Below are positions 1-9,608 of a stretch of DNA of 64,000 nt, one piece after another. Position numbers and translations under genes: made by a program. A model generated the notes under the pieces. It did not search any database. It worked only from the letters and a program-made list of their open reading frames with translations, and was not told the DNA's origin. This DNA is from Labilibaculum euxinicum (GTDB taxonomy: Bacteria; Bacteroidota; Bacteroidia; Bacteroidales; Marinifilaceae). Every line of letters begins with the position of its first letter. Positions within the stretch are counted from its first letter, which is position 1. The stretch spans positions 62,001 through 126,000 of the forward strand of contig NZ_WTCR01000004.1 of assembly GCF_009795715.1 (NCBI RefSeq), in the 5' to 3' direction.

Positions 1-83
1 ATCCAATAATTGCGGCATTACACCCTAACATTTATAAAAACCGGGCACTCTGTTAAGCCACCCTTCTCATGATTCTCATCAAT

Positions 84-1343
84 TTACTTTTGCCACAATT
101 TTACAGTTGCTTCCACATCCAAAGCTTCGGCAAGAATAGAAATCGGATGTTCTACCTTTTTTGTAGTCGACATCTCAATTTGCCACTTACAGGTTTCACA
201 ATCAGTAGCTGCAAAATCGACATCTGAGCTCTCTATCTGATCGAAGAGCGGTTTCCCTACTCCCTGCGACGTTTTGTAATTTTCTTTTTTAAAGCCATAA
301 GTCCCCGCAATACCACAGCACCGCGATTCAAGCGATACAAAATCAATTCCCGGAATCATTTTCAGTAAGGCGGTGGAATAAATAGACCAGCCAAGCTTCT
401 CCATGTGACAAGGAGTATGGTAAGCAATACGTTTCTTATAATCCTTCTTAAAAACCAATGTAAGCTTTCCTGAATCGATTAAACGGAACAGGAAGCGGGT
501 AGCCAGCTCGCTTTCGTTGCGAATTTCGTCGTTCTTCACCCCCAATAAATGCGGATACTCATCGCGAATAGTGAATATACAGGTTGAGGATGTGGATATT
601 ACCGGCATATTTTTGTCTACTATCGATTTTTTAAAGGCTTCCACATTGTGTTTTGCCTGTTTCGTGGCCTGATTAATCAAACCATTTGAAATTAAAGCTA
701 CGCCGCAACATTTTTCCTTTTCGAGAAGATGAACACCATAACCTGCCGCATTCATAATTTTAACCAGGTCTTTGCCTTGCTTAGGAAAATTATAATTTAC
801 ATAACAGCCATGAAAGTAGCTGACATGTTTCTTGAAATCGTTCTGCTTTGATGCAGCATATCTGCGGTACCAGGTCTCGAACCTCATCCCTGCATATTTA
901 GGAAATATACGGTGATGATCTATTTTCAGTACACCATCCATCATGAGCCGAACAGGCTTTAGAGCAACAATAGGATTCACAATAGGTGCAAACGTACTCG
1001 CCATAGTACCTACAATATCAGTATTTGCAAGAATCATATCCCTGACTTTTGGCTTTTTCTTACTGTATTTGATACGCGCCAGCTGAATAATATCTCCAAT
1101 TTTCACTCCGTGCGGGCAAGCTACCTCGCAACGTTTGCAGTTGAGGCACAGCTTCAATGATTCATCGTAAAAATTTTGATCCTTTAAACGTAACCGTTCT
1201 CCATCAGGGCCTGACTGCTTTGGTCCCGGATAATCCGGATTCACTTCCAGAACGGGACAATAAACGGTACAAATTGTACACTTCACACACTGTTCAAAAT
1301 TATTATCGCTGCTATTGAATGGTTCAAACATTTCCTTTTTCAT
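84..1343 (-). CDS. glpC: Anaerobic glycerol-3-phosphate dehydrogenase subunit C
   Basis: A 419-residue iron-sulfur protein that in the known GlpABC complex anchors GlpAB and passes electrons to menaquinone. Two ferredoxin-type clusters are visible: C19-C22-C25-C29P and C66-C69-C72-C76P, each of the form CxxCxxCxxxCP. Two CCG (heterodisulfide-reductase-like) modules follow, with CCGVA near residue 210 and CCGIAG near residue 345. It is the last gene of a minus-strand operon and starts 7 bases after the glpB stop. The length fits GlpC. No terminator can be seen before the window edge, so the operon may continue to the left. Confidence 0.93.
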   Translation of the reverse strand: MKKEMFEPFNSSDNNFEQCVKCTICTVYCPVLEVNPDYPGPKQSGPDGERLRLKDQNFYDESLKLCLNCKRCEVACPHGVKIGDIIQLARIKYSKKKPKVRDMILANTDIVGTMASTFAPIVNPIVALKPVRLMMDGVLKIDHHRIFPKYAGMRFETWYRRYAASKQNDFKKHVSYFHGCYVNYNFPKQGKDLVKIMNAAGYGVHLLEKEKCCGVALISNGLINQATKQAKHNVEAFKKSIVDKNMPVISTSSTCIFTIRDEYPHLLGVKNDEIRNESELATRFLFRLIDSGKLTLVFKKDYKKRIAYHTPCHMEKLGWSIYSTALLKMIPGIDFVSLESRCCGIAGTYGFKKENYKTSQGVGKPLFDQIESSDVDFAATDCETCKWQIEMSTTKKVEHPISILAEALDVEATVKLWQK

Positions 1344-1350
1344 TGTCCTG

Positions 1351-2592
1351 TTATTTTAAAATTTGCTCAGCCACATGCAGCGAAGTCAATAAACTGATGC
1401 CTGCCCCACTGCCTTCTTTAAGGGCATTAGCCCCTCCAAGCACAGAACCTGCCACAAATAAATTCTCAATTGGTTTCCCGTTTTTTAATGCATGAAAGCC
1501 ACTGTCGGTTTTAACTCCATAATGCATATACGGCTGATCGTTAAAGAACTTCTCATCGAGCCATTTTTCACTATCGGTATCTCCGTCAATATCAAGCCCC
1601 AAAATAGGCTCGTATAACTTCTCACGCGTCGCCACAATACCTTTACTGTAGAAGCTTCCGCTGGCTAAAACAAATTGATCGGCTTCCAGTTTAATATCTC
1701 CATGATTATTGGTTTGAACAGCAACCAGTCGGTTGTTTTTGAAAGTGCCTTGTTCTACAATATCACCCAAGAAATAAGTTCCTCCTAATTCTTCGAATCG
1801 TTTACGAAGCAATATCTGACTTCGGATACCAGGGACTGATGGTGGTATGGCCGGAAGCAGTACCACCGGTTTATTTACTTTTGCTTTAAGATTTAAAGCA
1901 ACATTTTTAGTAAACAACCCGAATACTGCCGGCAAAAGTACTACTTCAAAACCTTCACTAAGCTGATTTACCTTTTGAGCAAATTCGTCAAGAGCATCTC
2001 CACTATCAAATACCTTCGCAATATTTGTAGATCTCATTTCACTCGGATTGCGGCGGATTGCTTCAAATTCCTTCATGGCAAAGTTTTTAATTTGCGTATC
2101 CACGTTGTATTTTTTCAGTCCGTCCTGTACAAATAAAGTGTGGAAATCGAGGAATCCACTAAAATTTAGGATGACTGCTTTTTTCCAGGGAAATGCATCA
2201 TTTTGCTCGAAACGGGTGAAATCATCAATAGTCAACCACGTCGGTTTCATAATTCCCATTGGGGTTAACACAAAATGATTCTCGTCTGCCTTGCCAAAAA
2301 AATTTAAGCCGGCACGATCCAACAACCTGGGAGCTTCAACAACCAACCGGGATATATTTTCAATCCCAACACGTTGGTAAGGATGCGTATCGGGCAATAT
2401 TTTTATCGCTTCCAGCGGATTTTTCACATCTTGTCCATCTATCTTTCCCAGCAAATCGAACGAACCGGAAAAAAAATGGATTGCACTCTGTCCCGATGAA
2501 ACTATTGCACATTTTTTTCCTTGTTCTGCCAGTTTAATTCCACAGGTGAGTCCACTCAACCCACCTCCTATAATAATGTTATCGAATTTCAT
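1351..2592 (-). CDS. glpB: Anaerobic glycerol-3-phosphate dehydrogenase subunit B
   Basis: A 413-residue flavoprotein subunit. The N-terminus is a Rossmann dinucleotide-binding fold with GGGLSG at residues 9-14. The C-terminus has the FAD-closing stretch FVAGSVLGGANALKEGSGAG. It lies between glpA (12-base gap upstream) and glpC (7-base gap downstream), the usual glpABC order, so co-translation is likely. In the known enzyme GlpA and GlpB form the catalytic dimer oxidising sn-glycerol-3-phosphate to dihydroxyacetone phosphate. The assignment rests on gene order as much as on sequence, because GlpB is the least conserved subunit. Confidence 0.88.
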   Translation of the reverse strand: MKFDNIIIGGGLSGLTCGIKLAEQGKKCAIVSSGQSAIHFFSGSFDLLGKIDGQDVKNPLEAIKILPDTHPYQRVGIENISRLVVEAPRLLDRAGLNFFGKADENHFVLTPMGIMKPTWLTIDDFTRFEQNDAFPWKKAVILNFSGFLDFHTLFVQDGLKKYNVDTQIKNFAMKEFEAIRRNPSEMRSTNIAKVFDSGDALDEFAQKVNQLSEGFEVVLLPAVFGLFTKNVALNLKAKVNKPVVLLPAIPPSVPGIRSQILLRKRFEELGGTYFLGDIVEQGTFKNNRLVAVQTNNHGDIKLEADQFVLASGSFYSKGIVATREKLYEPILGLDIDGDTDSEKWLDEKFFNDQPYMHYGVKTDSGFHALKNGKPIENLFVAGSVLGGANALKEGSGAGISLLTSLHVAEQILK

Positions 2593-2604
2593 AGTAATCC
2601 CTGC

Positions 2605-4230
2605 TTAATTGTTATCCGGTTTCAAACCATATATACCTTCGTAAATCCAGGAAGTAAACTGAATCTCATTAATTCCCTCTCCCCAGGTAATTGGCAGCAT
2701 TCCTTTCCATCGTTCCTGAAGAAAATTAGCCAAATCATCTTTTGCCTTGCCTGATTTTTCGGAAGATTCGCAAAGGAGAGCGGCCGCACGGCAGGCACAC
2801 AATTCTCCCTGACATGTGCCCATACCTACACGGGTACGGCGACGTAAATCGATCAAATTATTAACATGCAATTCATTAATCGCATATTTCACTTCGGCAA
2901 TCGACACTCCCTCGCACTCACAAACCAATGAATCTTCGTAGTCGTCTCCATTTGAAATATTCTTCGCAAGTGTACCATGACGATCCTTCGCCGACTTTTG
3001 GGAGATATTAGCCCCTGTATAAACTTTTTCGGTAGCAATACTTAGCGGATGCTCACTCTTTTCGGCTCCTGGCAATGATTTTTCGGCTGTTTCGCACTGC
3101 TTGTCAACAGAAAGTTTTTTACAGATTAAATCAGTAGCTTCTTCAGCCATCAAACGGTAGGTCATCAGCTTGCCGCCAGTAATCGTGATAAAACCTGAAA
3201 GCCCGTCCCGCTCCTGATGATCCAGTAGTACAATTCCACGGCTGATGCTTCGTCCGCTTGGATCATTGTCTGCTGCAACTAAAGGGCGTACACCAGCATA
3301 AGCACGTAAAATACGAGTAGCTGTCAATGCCGGAGAAAGTTTCACTCCCTCCCGGATCAGAACATCCACATCTTTTCTGGATACAAACATATTATCAATT
3401 TGGTCATAAGGAATACGTTCCGAAGTAGTTCCAATCAGACAAATAGTATCTCCCGGCACCAGAATATCAGCATTAGCTGGCTTTCTGCATCTGTTCAATA
3501 CCATTTTATTAACACGGTGACCAAAAATAAGCAGAGAACCTTTTGCTGGAAACATATTGATATTGACACCAGCCAAATCAGCAATATGGTGCCCCCAAAT
3601 TCCCCCGGCATTCACTATTATCTTAGCGTAATATTTTACTTTTTCTTTTCTTTCATGATTAAACAACACAACACCAATCACCCGATTCTGCTCTTTAACA
3701 ACACCAGTTACCTCATGTTGTGTTAAAAGAACCGCTCCATGAATTCTGGCATCCAAGGCATTCGACATTGTCAGGCGGAAAGGATCCACAGATCCATCCG
3801 GAACTTTTACGGCACCAATCAAATCAGGATTGACCGAAGGCTCAATACGTCGGGCGAAATCAGGATCTAAAATTTCAGTCCCGATACCGGCACTTTTACA
3901 AGCATCCACAAACTGAGACTGAAAAGAGATGTCATCTTCCGGCAGAGTAATAAACAATCCATCATTTTCTTCCACGCAATGGTTCGCAATACGACGCAAA
4001 ATCATATTCTCCTTAATACATTCTGCCGCTGATTCATGATCGGTCACAGCATATCGTGCACCACTATGCAGCAAACCATGATTCCGTCCGGTAGCCCCGG
4101 TAGCAAAATCATGACGTTCAACAAGCAAAACACTTAGTCCGCGCATCGCACAATCACGCGCTGTTCCTGCACCGGTAGCTCCTCCTCCAATAATTATTAC
4201 ATCGTACTCTTTGGATATATTCTTGTTCAT
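2605..4230 (-). CDS. glpA: Anaerobic glycerol-3-phosphate dehydrogenase subunit A
   Basis: A 541-residue FAD-dependent catalytic subunit. The N-terminal FAD motif is IIIGGGATGAG (residues 12-22), followed by a DAO-type fold and the GATGRNHGLLHSGARY stretch typical of glycerol-3-phosphate dehydrogenases. The C-terminal part (about residues 435-490) is a BFD-like [2Fe-2S] domain with CECEG and GTCQGELCACR. This domain separates GlpA from the aerobic GlpD. First gene of glpABC, with a strong promoter-like sequence about 130 bases upstream. The complex feeds electrons from glycerol-3-phosphate into the membrane quinone pool. Confidence 0.93.
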   Translation of the reverse strand: MNKNISKEYDVIIIGGGATGAGTARDCAMRGLSVLLVERHDFATGATGRNHGLLHSGARYAVTDHESAAECIKENMILRRIANHCVEENDGLFITLPEDDISFQSQFVDACKSAGIGTEILDPDFARRIEPSVNPDLIGAVKVPDGSVDPFRLTMSNALDARIHGAVLLTQHEVTGVVKEQNRVIGVVLFNHERKEKVKYYAKIIVNAGGIWGHHIADLAGVNINMFPAKGSLLIFGHRVNKMVLNRCRKPANADILVPGDTICLIGTTSERIPYDQIDNMFVSRKDVDVLIREGVKLSPALTATRILRAYAGVRPLVAADNDPSGRSISRGIVLLDHQERDGLSGFITITGGKLMTYRLMAEEATDLICKKLSVDKQCETAEKSLPGAEKSEHPLSIATEKVYTGANISQKSAKDRHGTLAKNISNGDDYEDSLVCECEGVSIAEVKYAINELHVNNLIDLRRRTRVGMGTCQGELCACRAAALLCESSEKSGKAKDDLANFLQERWKGMLPITWGEGINEIQFTSWIYEGIYGLKPDNN

Positions 4231-4362
4231 GATGAATTCTATATTTTTAACATCTTCCTATACTCATTGTATACATCTCAATAAAAGCTGTTATTCCTAA
4301 CCTTTTATAAGACTCTTTCTGTTTTTATTTCAGTCAAACAACAATTACTGATTTCCACATGG

Positions 4363-4393
4363 CAAATATAAATAAATTACCTAGTATTGCAAA
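4363..4393 (-). promoter_or_regulatory. Promoter of glpABC
   Basis: Read on the minus strand there is TTTG (4393-4390), a 19-base spacer, then TATATTTG (4370-4363). This matches the Bacteroidota promoter TTTG-N19/20-TAnnTTTG exactly. Transcription would start near 4356 and leave a leader of about 125 bases before glpA. The match is to a consensus known from Bacteroides and Flavobacterium; use here is inferred. Confidence 0.6.
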
Positions 4394-4510
4394 GTACTTA
4401 CTATATAGATGTATTCTGTATTATAAAGTTCTGATCCTAAATACTTAATAACACTACCAAAACAAGCGCTAAAAAAAAACGATCTCCAACTAAAAATAAT
4501 TTGAGGATAT

Positions 4511-4548
4511 TCAAAAAAAAGAGGCTTTATCAGATCTGATAAAGCCTC
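4511..4548 (-). terminator. Terminator of the 4567-6030 gene
   Basis: A perfect 28-base palindrome (4521-4548, arms GAGGCTTTATC with centre AGATCT) lies 18 bases past the stop codon. On the minus strand it is followed by eight T residues (4520-4513). It also isolates the gene from glpABC. The 336-base gap 4231-4566 holds only this terminator and the glp promoter. Confidence 0.9.
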
Positions 4549-4566
4549 TTCGCGATTTATAGCTTC

Positions 4567-6030
4567 TTATACTTTCTCTACTTTTTTTATTCCTCGCCGG
4601 TTAAAAATAATCCGGTAACGGCGGTAACTTGTTTGATTGTCGAGTTTAAAGCGGAATATCATATTAACGAAGTATACCTTCTCTCCGGATATTTTTTCAA
4701 AATCATCGTCTTTTAAATAGTAAAGCGGTATTTCAGGATTATCCATTTTCTGAATAAACTTCGACACATTAAATCGAATGATATCGACCACTCCTGTAAT
4801 GTTGTAATCTCCATAGGAATTATCCAGTGCCACCCTATCCAGACGAAGCAGTTTGCGATAGAAAATAATTTTCTCTCCAACTCCACGACTTTCTACATCA
4901 ACAATTCTAGACCGGTCGCGGTGTTTCATCACCCGCAAAGGAACAGTATCTTCACGTACAAAGTCAAAACTCTCCTTGCACCAACCAATTTCCTCATCTC
5001 CTTTTACACGAATAACGGTTTTATGATCGAAAAAGCGTTTATTAATCTTCCCCACCAAATAAAGCCGGCTAAGGTCCTTAATTCTATCTTTAAGCATATA
5101 AATAATCACCAGAGCCACAAACAAAGGCATGGTAAAAGTTCCTAAGCTTTTCTGAAAAAGAAAGGTAAGTGCGGCTCCAAAAATCATAGCCAAACCAGCA
5201 GCTAAACTGTATAATATCTGCATGGCCAAAACCCCCTCCTTTTTCTTACGTGAGTTGAGCAGCAACTGACCTTCAAAATATTTATTGAAGGCTCCTCTTC
5301 GATGCACCAGCCAACGATTTTTATCATGTGCCTTGTCTTCAACTACCAAGTATCCCTTACTTCTTTTGTAGGCTACTTCTTCCCTAACCAAGCGTAAAAT
5401 CTCATCTTTGCTCAGCTCAAAATCGGAATGGTGCATTTTTTGTAATCCCCGGTGCAAATAGTAAGAATGCTGCTCAAACTGATTGCTCATAAACTCATCA
5501 CCGAACAAATAGTAATCGAACATTTCCTTTTGAATTGTCGGCACATTCACAATTCTACGCAAATCGCGGTAATGTCGTCCAATTTTCCGAACATTCGAAA
5601 TGTATTCATCAATAAGGTACTGTCGATCTTCAGGCAATTCGTTTTGAAGAATATGCTGAATTTCCCTGCGAAGCGCCGATCTGGTAATAATATGAAACAT
5701 TCGAATATGGTACTCATAATTGGCCTCATTTTTAGAATTAGATTCATTAGCCAGTTTATGAAAGGCTTCCTCCAGATACTGGAAAACGGAATGATCACCT
5801 AAAGCAATATCCCTTAATAGATAGGTAGGGGTAATCAGACGAATATTCGAATTAAAATCATTGTAAAAGTCCTCTTTTGTATAGGTTGACGAATTAATAT
5901 CCAAACCACTGGGTATAAAAAGCCAGGTTTTTATAGAAAATTCACTCACCTTTCGATCTTTACGAGGCTCATAGCCCAATTTAATCTCTACAGAAAATTT
6001 ATCATGAACTTTTACAGTTTCATTTATCAT
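4567..6030 (-). CDS. Unrecognised membrane protein, about 487 residues
   Basis: I do not recognise a family. The protein starts with charged sequence MINETVKVHDKFSVEIK, has a long helical, charge-rich soluble part, then two adjacent membrane segments near the middle-to-C-terminal third (around residues 270-325: ILYSLAAGLAMIFGAALTFL and TMPLFVALVIIYML), followed by a basic soluble tail rich in beta-like sequence. Possibly a sensor or scaffold with both ends cytoplasmic. The frame is open to 6078, but a promoter-like TACCTTTG at 6083-6076 would place the transcript start near 6069, so the ATG at 6030 is preferred. It is monocistronic, with its own terminator. Confidence 0.7.
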   Translation of the reverse strand: MINETVKVHDKFSVEIKLGYEPRKDRKVSEFSIKTWLFIPSGLDINSSTYTKEDFYNDFNSNIRLITPTYLLRDIALGDHSVFQYLEEAFHKLANESNSKNEANYEYHIRMFHIITRSALRREIQHILQNELPEDRQYLIDEYISNVRKIGRHYRDLRRIVNVPTIQKEMFDYYLFGDEFMSNQFEQHSYYLHRGLQKMHHSDFELSKDEILRLVREEVAYKRSKGYLVVEDKAHDKNRWLVHRRGAFNKYFEGQLLLNSRKKKEGVLAMQILYSLAAGLAMIFGAALTFLFQKSLGTFTMPLFVALVIIYMLKDRIKDLSRLYLVGKINKRFFDHKTVIRVKGDEEIGWCKESFDFVREDTVPLRVMKHRDRSRIVDVESRGVGEKIIFYRKLLRLDRVALDNSYGDYNITGVVDIIRFNVSKFIQKMDNPEIPLYYLKDDDFEKISGEKVYFVNMIFRFKLDNQTSYRRYRIIFNRRGIKKVEKV

Positions 6031-6075
6031 ACGCGCTTTTATTTTGTCTTTATAGAATAATGTGATGAATAAAAT

Positions 6076-6108
6076 CAAAGGTACTTATTTCCTACTAATC
6101 TTTCTCAA
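6076..6108 (-). promoter_or_regulatory. Promoter of the 4567-6030 gene
   Basis: On the minus strand TACCTTTG (6083-6076) fits the -7 box TAnnTTTG, with TTG (6108-6106) 22 bases upstream, slightly wide for the -33 element. It overlaps the first codons of the longer reading frame and so supports the internal start at 6030. Confidence 0.45.
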
Positions 6109-6345
6109 GATAAATACCCAATTTTAAAGGGTCTATTCTAAAATCACCTACACTTACCGTCTCTATTTTTCATTTATCACATATTAATATTTTATTTAAC
6201 AAGATAGAATCTATTTATATTGATTATTTGCGTTAAATTAAATATTTTTAGTAGCATTTCCGAAATTTTTATTTTACGCAAAGATTTTTTCTATACTCGG
6301 GGAAAGTATCTGTTTTTCCTAAAATAGACATTATTGAAACAGTAA

Positions 6346-6516
6346 GATAAATGTAAGTCTGATATAAAAATACAACACATTTTAGTTATTGCATTGACTG
6401 CGATAGCAATGATCGAAGACAAAGAAGCAATACTGCAAGCAGGTTGCGACGCCTATGAAACAAAGCCGGTTGGGCATTTGAAAATTCTATCAAAAATTGA
6501 AAACTTCTTTATTTAA
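6346..6516 (+). pseudogene. 3' remnant of a response-regulator receiver gene
   Basis: A reading frame without a start codon, ending in TAA at 6514-6516, encodes about 56 residues that match the end of a receiver (REC) domain: VIALTAIAM, then AGCDAYETKPVG with the conserved Lys-Pro, then a final helix ending IENFF. The first half of a REC domain, with the phosphoacceptor Asp, is missing, and the frame is closed by a stop at 6343-6345. It ends 4 bases before the start of the hybrid kinase. The arrangement suggests that a stand-alone response regulator upstream of the kinase was deleted. Confidence 0.72.
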
Positions 6517-6520
6517 TTCT

Positions 6521-8917
6521 ATGAGAAAAATTCTAGCAATTGACGACAATAACGATAATTTGGTAGTTTATAGGGCAATACTTAAAAGCTACTATCCTAA
6601 CTGTACAATTATAACTTGCCAATCGGGTTCAGAAGGAATCGAAACAGCAATAAAAGAACAACCCGACACCATTCTTTTAGACATTATTATGCCAGGAATG
6701 AATGGGTTTGAAACCTCTGAAAAATTAAAACAAGAAGCAAAAACCAAACACATTCCCATAATTCTGATTACAGCCATGCGCGACGATAAAAAAAGCAGGA
6801 TTAAAGGATTAGAAACAGGAGCAGATGCATTCCTTTCCAAACCAATTGAGGAAGAAGAATTAATTGCTCAATTGAATGCTATGCTTCGTATTAAAGATGC
6901 GGAGGATAAATTGAGAAAGGAAAACAAGGAGCTAAGCGCGGACATTGAAATTAAAATAACCGAACTGGAAGAAGGCAACCGTAAAATGGAAACCTTACTC
7001 AATAATCTTCCTGGTTTTGTATATCGATGTGCAAACAACAGAGATTGGAAAATAGAGTATATCAGTGAGGGATGCAAGGATATAACAGGATACACACCTA
7101 AAGATTTCATAGACCAAAAGAAAATTAATTTCAATCAAATTATTCTACCTGAGTACCGTGACCTTTTATGGGATAAATGGCAGGAAGCATTAGGACAAAA
7201 AAGTGTATTTGTAGGCGAATATCCCATTCGAAATAAAAATGGTGAAATTCACTGGATTTGGGAGCGTGGCCGCGGTGTATTTGACGGCGATCATTTAATA
7301 TCTCTGGAAGGTTTTATTACAGATATTACCAAACAAAAAAACGCCGAACATTTACGAAAAGAAAGCGAAGAAAAATTTCAAAAGATTTTTGAAGGAGCTC
7401 CTTTAGGCATTGCCCTGATCAATTCTGCTGACGGCCAATTTCTTCAAATGAATTTCAAATATTGCGAAATAACGGGATGCTCCAAAGAGCATTTAAAAAA
7501 AATCAATTGGCAATCGATAACGCATCCTGATGATATACAGCAAGACTTGGATCAAATGAAATTGCTAAATACAGGAGAAATTACCGATTTTACATTGGAA
7601 AAAAGGCTGACACGGCCTAACGGGGATTGCGTATGGATCACTTTAACCGTCGCGAAAGTCGATGTGCAGGTCAAAGGGGACTCATGCCATTTAGCTATGA
7701 TAGAAGACATTACACAAAGAAAAAACCTTACCGAAGCTTTAATTACAGCCAAGGAAGATGCTGAAAAAAGTGACCGGATAAAATCGACTTTTTTAGCAAG
7801 TATGTCGCATGAATTGAGAACTCCACTGAATGCTGTAATAGGGTTTTCAGAACTTATTAATGAAAATTCAAACATGGAAGATATTCTCAGTTTTAATGAC
7901 ATAATAAACAAGAGTGGTAATAATTTATTAGCTCTTATTGAAGATCTTTTTGATATCTCTTTAATAGAAACAGGCGATATCAGAATTGAGAATGAACCAT
8001 TTTCAATACAATCCATGTTAGACGAAGTGCAGTTCATCATTAAAAATGAGCAATTAATTTTGGGGAAAGAAGAAATAGAACTTAAAATGTATGTTGACTT
8101 TGGAAACATAAATCCGATTTTAAATTCAGATCAAAATAGAATCAAACAGGTTTTACTTAACCTGTTAAAAAATGCATTAAAATTTACACAATGGGGAAGC
8201 GTTGAATTTGGCTGCCTTGAATCTATCCAGAATCAAATTCCAATGCTGAAATTTTATGTTACTGATTCAGGAATTGGTATTCCTCCTGATAAGCAGGAAC
8301 TAATTTTCGAAGTATTTAGACAGGTTGATGAATCTAAAACCAGAATATATGGTGGAACCGGCTTAGGGTTAACCATATGCAAACGATTAATTAATTTATT
8401 AGGTGGTGAAATATGGGTTGAATCTGAAATAGGAAAAGGTGCTTCCTTCTTTTTTACGATTCCCGTTGATGTAGACGATGCAAAACAAATCCATACCAAT
8501 GGAATTTGTCAGCAAAAACTTAGTCTGAAAGGAAAAACGATTCTTATTGCCGAAGATGACACTTCAAGTTATTCATATTTGGTAGAAATACTTAGTAGAG
8601 AAGGTGCCCAATGCATTCGTGCTAAAAATGGCAGGGAGGCAGTCAATTATTGCCAAACGATAGAAAAAGTTGATTTACTGTTAATGGATATCAATATGCC
8701 TGTAATGAATGGATATGAAGCGACAAAACAAATAAAAAATATAAAACCGGAACTTCCAATTATTGCACAAACAGCATATGCAATGTCTGGTGATCGGGAA
8801 AAGATATTATCCACCGGCTGCGATCTCTATCTTTCAAAACCGGTAGGAAAAAACACACTGTTGGATGCAATCAATAAATGTTTCAACAAAAATAACCAGC
8901 TAACTACAGTCCAATAA
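6521..8917 (+). CDS. Hybrid sensor histidine kinase (REC-PAS-PAS-HisKA-HATPase-REC)
   Basis: A 798-residue soluble signalling protein without membrane segments. Order: receiver domain 1-120 with phosphoacceptor D54 (LLDIIMP) and K in LSKP; coiled linker with KDAEDKLRKENKEL; PAS domains about 155-275 and 280-405; HisKA with H430 in SMSHELRTPLN; ATPase with GTGLGL around residue 610; second receiver about 672-790 with D723 (LLMDINMP). The ATG at 6521 is preferred over an in-frame TTG at 6497, because the latter lies inside the remnant upstream and adds residues outside the REC fold. Receivers at both ends imply a phosphorelay within or between proteins. The target is unknown; there is no DNA-binding domain. 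Confidence 0.9.
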   Translation: MRKILAIDDNNDNLVVYRAILKSYYPNCTIITCQSGSEGIETAIKEQPDTILLDIIMPGMNGFETSEKLKQEAKTKHIPIILITAMRDDKKSRIKGLETGADAFLSKPIEEEELIAQLNAMLRIKDAEDKLRKENKELSADIEIKITELEEGNRKMETLLNNLPGFVYRCANNRDWKIEYISEGCKDITGYTPKDFIDQKKINFNQIILPEYRDLLWDKWQEALGQKSVFVGEYPIRNKNGEIHWIWERGRGVFDGDHLISLEGFITDITKQKNAEHLRKESEEKFQKIFEGAPLGIALINSADGQFLQMNFKYCEITGCSKEHLKKINWQSITHPDDIQQDLDQMKLLNTGEITDFTLEKRLTRPNGDCVWITLTVAKVDVQVKGDSCHLAMIEDITQRKNLTEALITAKEDAEKSDRIKSTFLASMSHELRTPLNAVIGFSELINENSNMEDILSFNDIINKSGNNLLALIEDLFDISLIETGDIRIENEPFSIQSMLDEVQFIIKNEQLILGKEEIELKMYVDFGNINPILNSDQNRIKQVLLNLLKNALKFTQWGSVEFGCLESIQNQIPMLKFYVTDSGIGIPPDKQELIFEVFRQVDESKTRIYGGTGLGLTICKRLINLLGGEIWVESEIGKGASFFFTIPVDVDDAKQIHTNGICQQKLSLKGKTILIAEDDTSSYSYLVEILSREGAQCIRAKNGREAVNYCQTIEKVDLLLMDINMPVMNGYEATKQIKNIKPELPIIAQTAYAMSGDREKILSTGCDLYLSKPVGKNTLLDAINKCFNKNNQLTTVQ

Positions 8918-9192
8918 TGAAAAAATAAATTTTATTTTTACTATTACTATTCATCGGTTTCTCATTTTTTGCCGGTGGATTTAAATTTGAAATAATGTAT
9001 CCCTATCATAACAAGATTAAACAACGGATTAATAACAATGAATTGATACGTTACGAATACGTTGAGAAATACAAAAACATTACTCCTTGTTTGTTACTTT
9101 ATTTTTCAACAGAACCAAAAATAAGGCCTGTTCGCGAACATCGATTCAAAGAATATGAAGAAATTCTCAATAGAATTTCAAAAAAAAGATAA
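8917..9192 (+). pseudogene. Small membrane/secreted protein gene with nonsense codon 4
   Basis: ATG at 8917-8919 overlaps the kinase stop (TAATG), the usual sign of translational coupling. It reads ATG-AAA-AAA-TAA, but the same frame then continues without another stop through a hydrophobic signal or membrane segment (ILFLLLLFIGFSFFAGG) into a basic tail ending at 9192. If TAA at 8926-8928 were AAA, the product would be a typical 91-residue MKKK-signal protein. An internal ATG at 8995 gives only the last 65 residues without the hydrophobic part. I read this as a recent nonsense mutation or a sequencing error. Family unknown. Confidence 0.6.
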
Positions 9193-9199
9193 CACACTT

Positions 9200-9239
9200 C
9201 AGCAAAGGCTCTTCAAATGAACAGCCTTTGCTGCTTTTA
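9200..9239 (+). terminator. Terminator after the kinase operon
   Basis: Arms CAGCAAAGGCT (9200-9210) and AGCCTTTGCTG (9223-9233) form an 11-bp perfect stem with a 12-base loop, followed by CTTTTAT. It ends the kinase and small-gene transcript. The rest of the 416-base gap to 9608 is AT-rich with no gene. It holds a GATTTACA half-site at 9529-9536 that recurs in the susC upstream region. Confidence 0.8.
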
Positions 9240-9608
9240 TATGACAAACTAAAGACACATCTAAAATCTCCTTTAATCTACACCCCCACACCTCCTCAAC
9301 TTCATCCTAATGCACAGTTATTAACTATGCATAATTTTCCAAGTCATTTCCTTCTTCCTCAATTTCAGATTAATTTTATTTATAATTATTACAAATAACA
9401 TTTTCTAATAAAAGAGAATCAACATCCTGAAATCCCGAAAAACAGCCCAACTTAGTGTACTTTATACAACCTACTCCGCATACGATTTCGAAAAAGACAT
9501 AAATCATTTTTTGATTTTTCTAAAAAAGGATTTACATTAGCATCAAATATAGTTAGTGTTGTTTTAACACTTAATTAAAAAAATAAGATATAAACCCCAA
9601 CTATAAAG

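Noticed and set aside
7552-8109. 185-codon frame opposite to the hybrid kinase
   Set aside because: Antisense shadow of the HisKA/ATPase coding sequence; Ser/Leu/Ile-rich composition typical of reverse-strand frames.
8995-9192. Stand-alone 65-residue protein starting at ATG 8995
   Set aside because: The frame continues upstream into a signal-like hydrophobic segment and to an ATG overlapping the kinase stop, so the internal start is probably not the original one.
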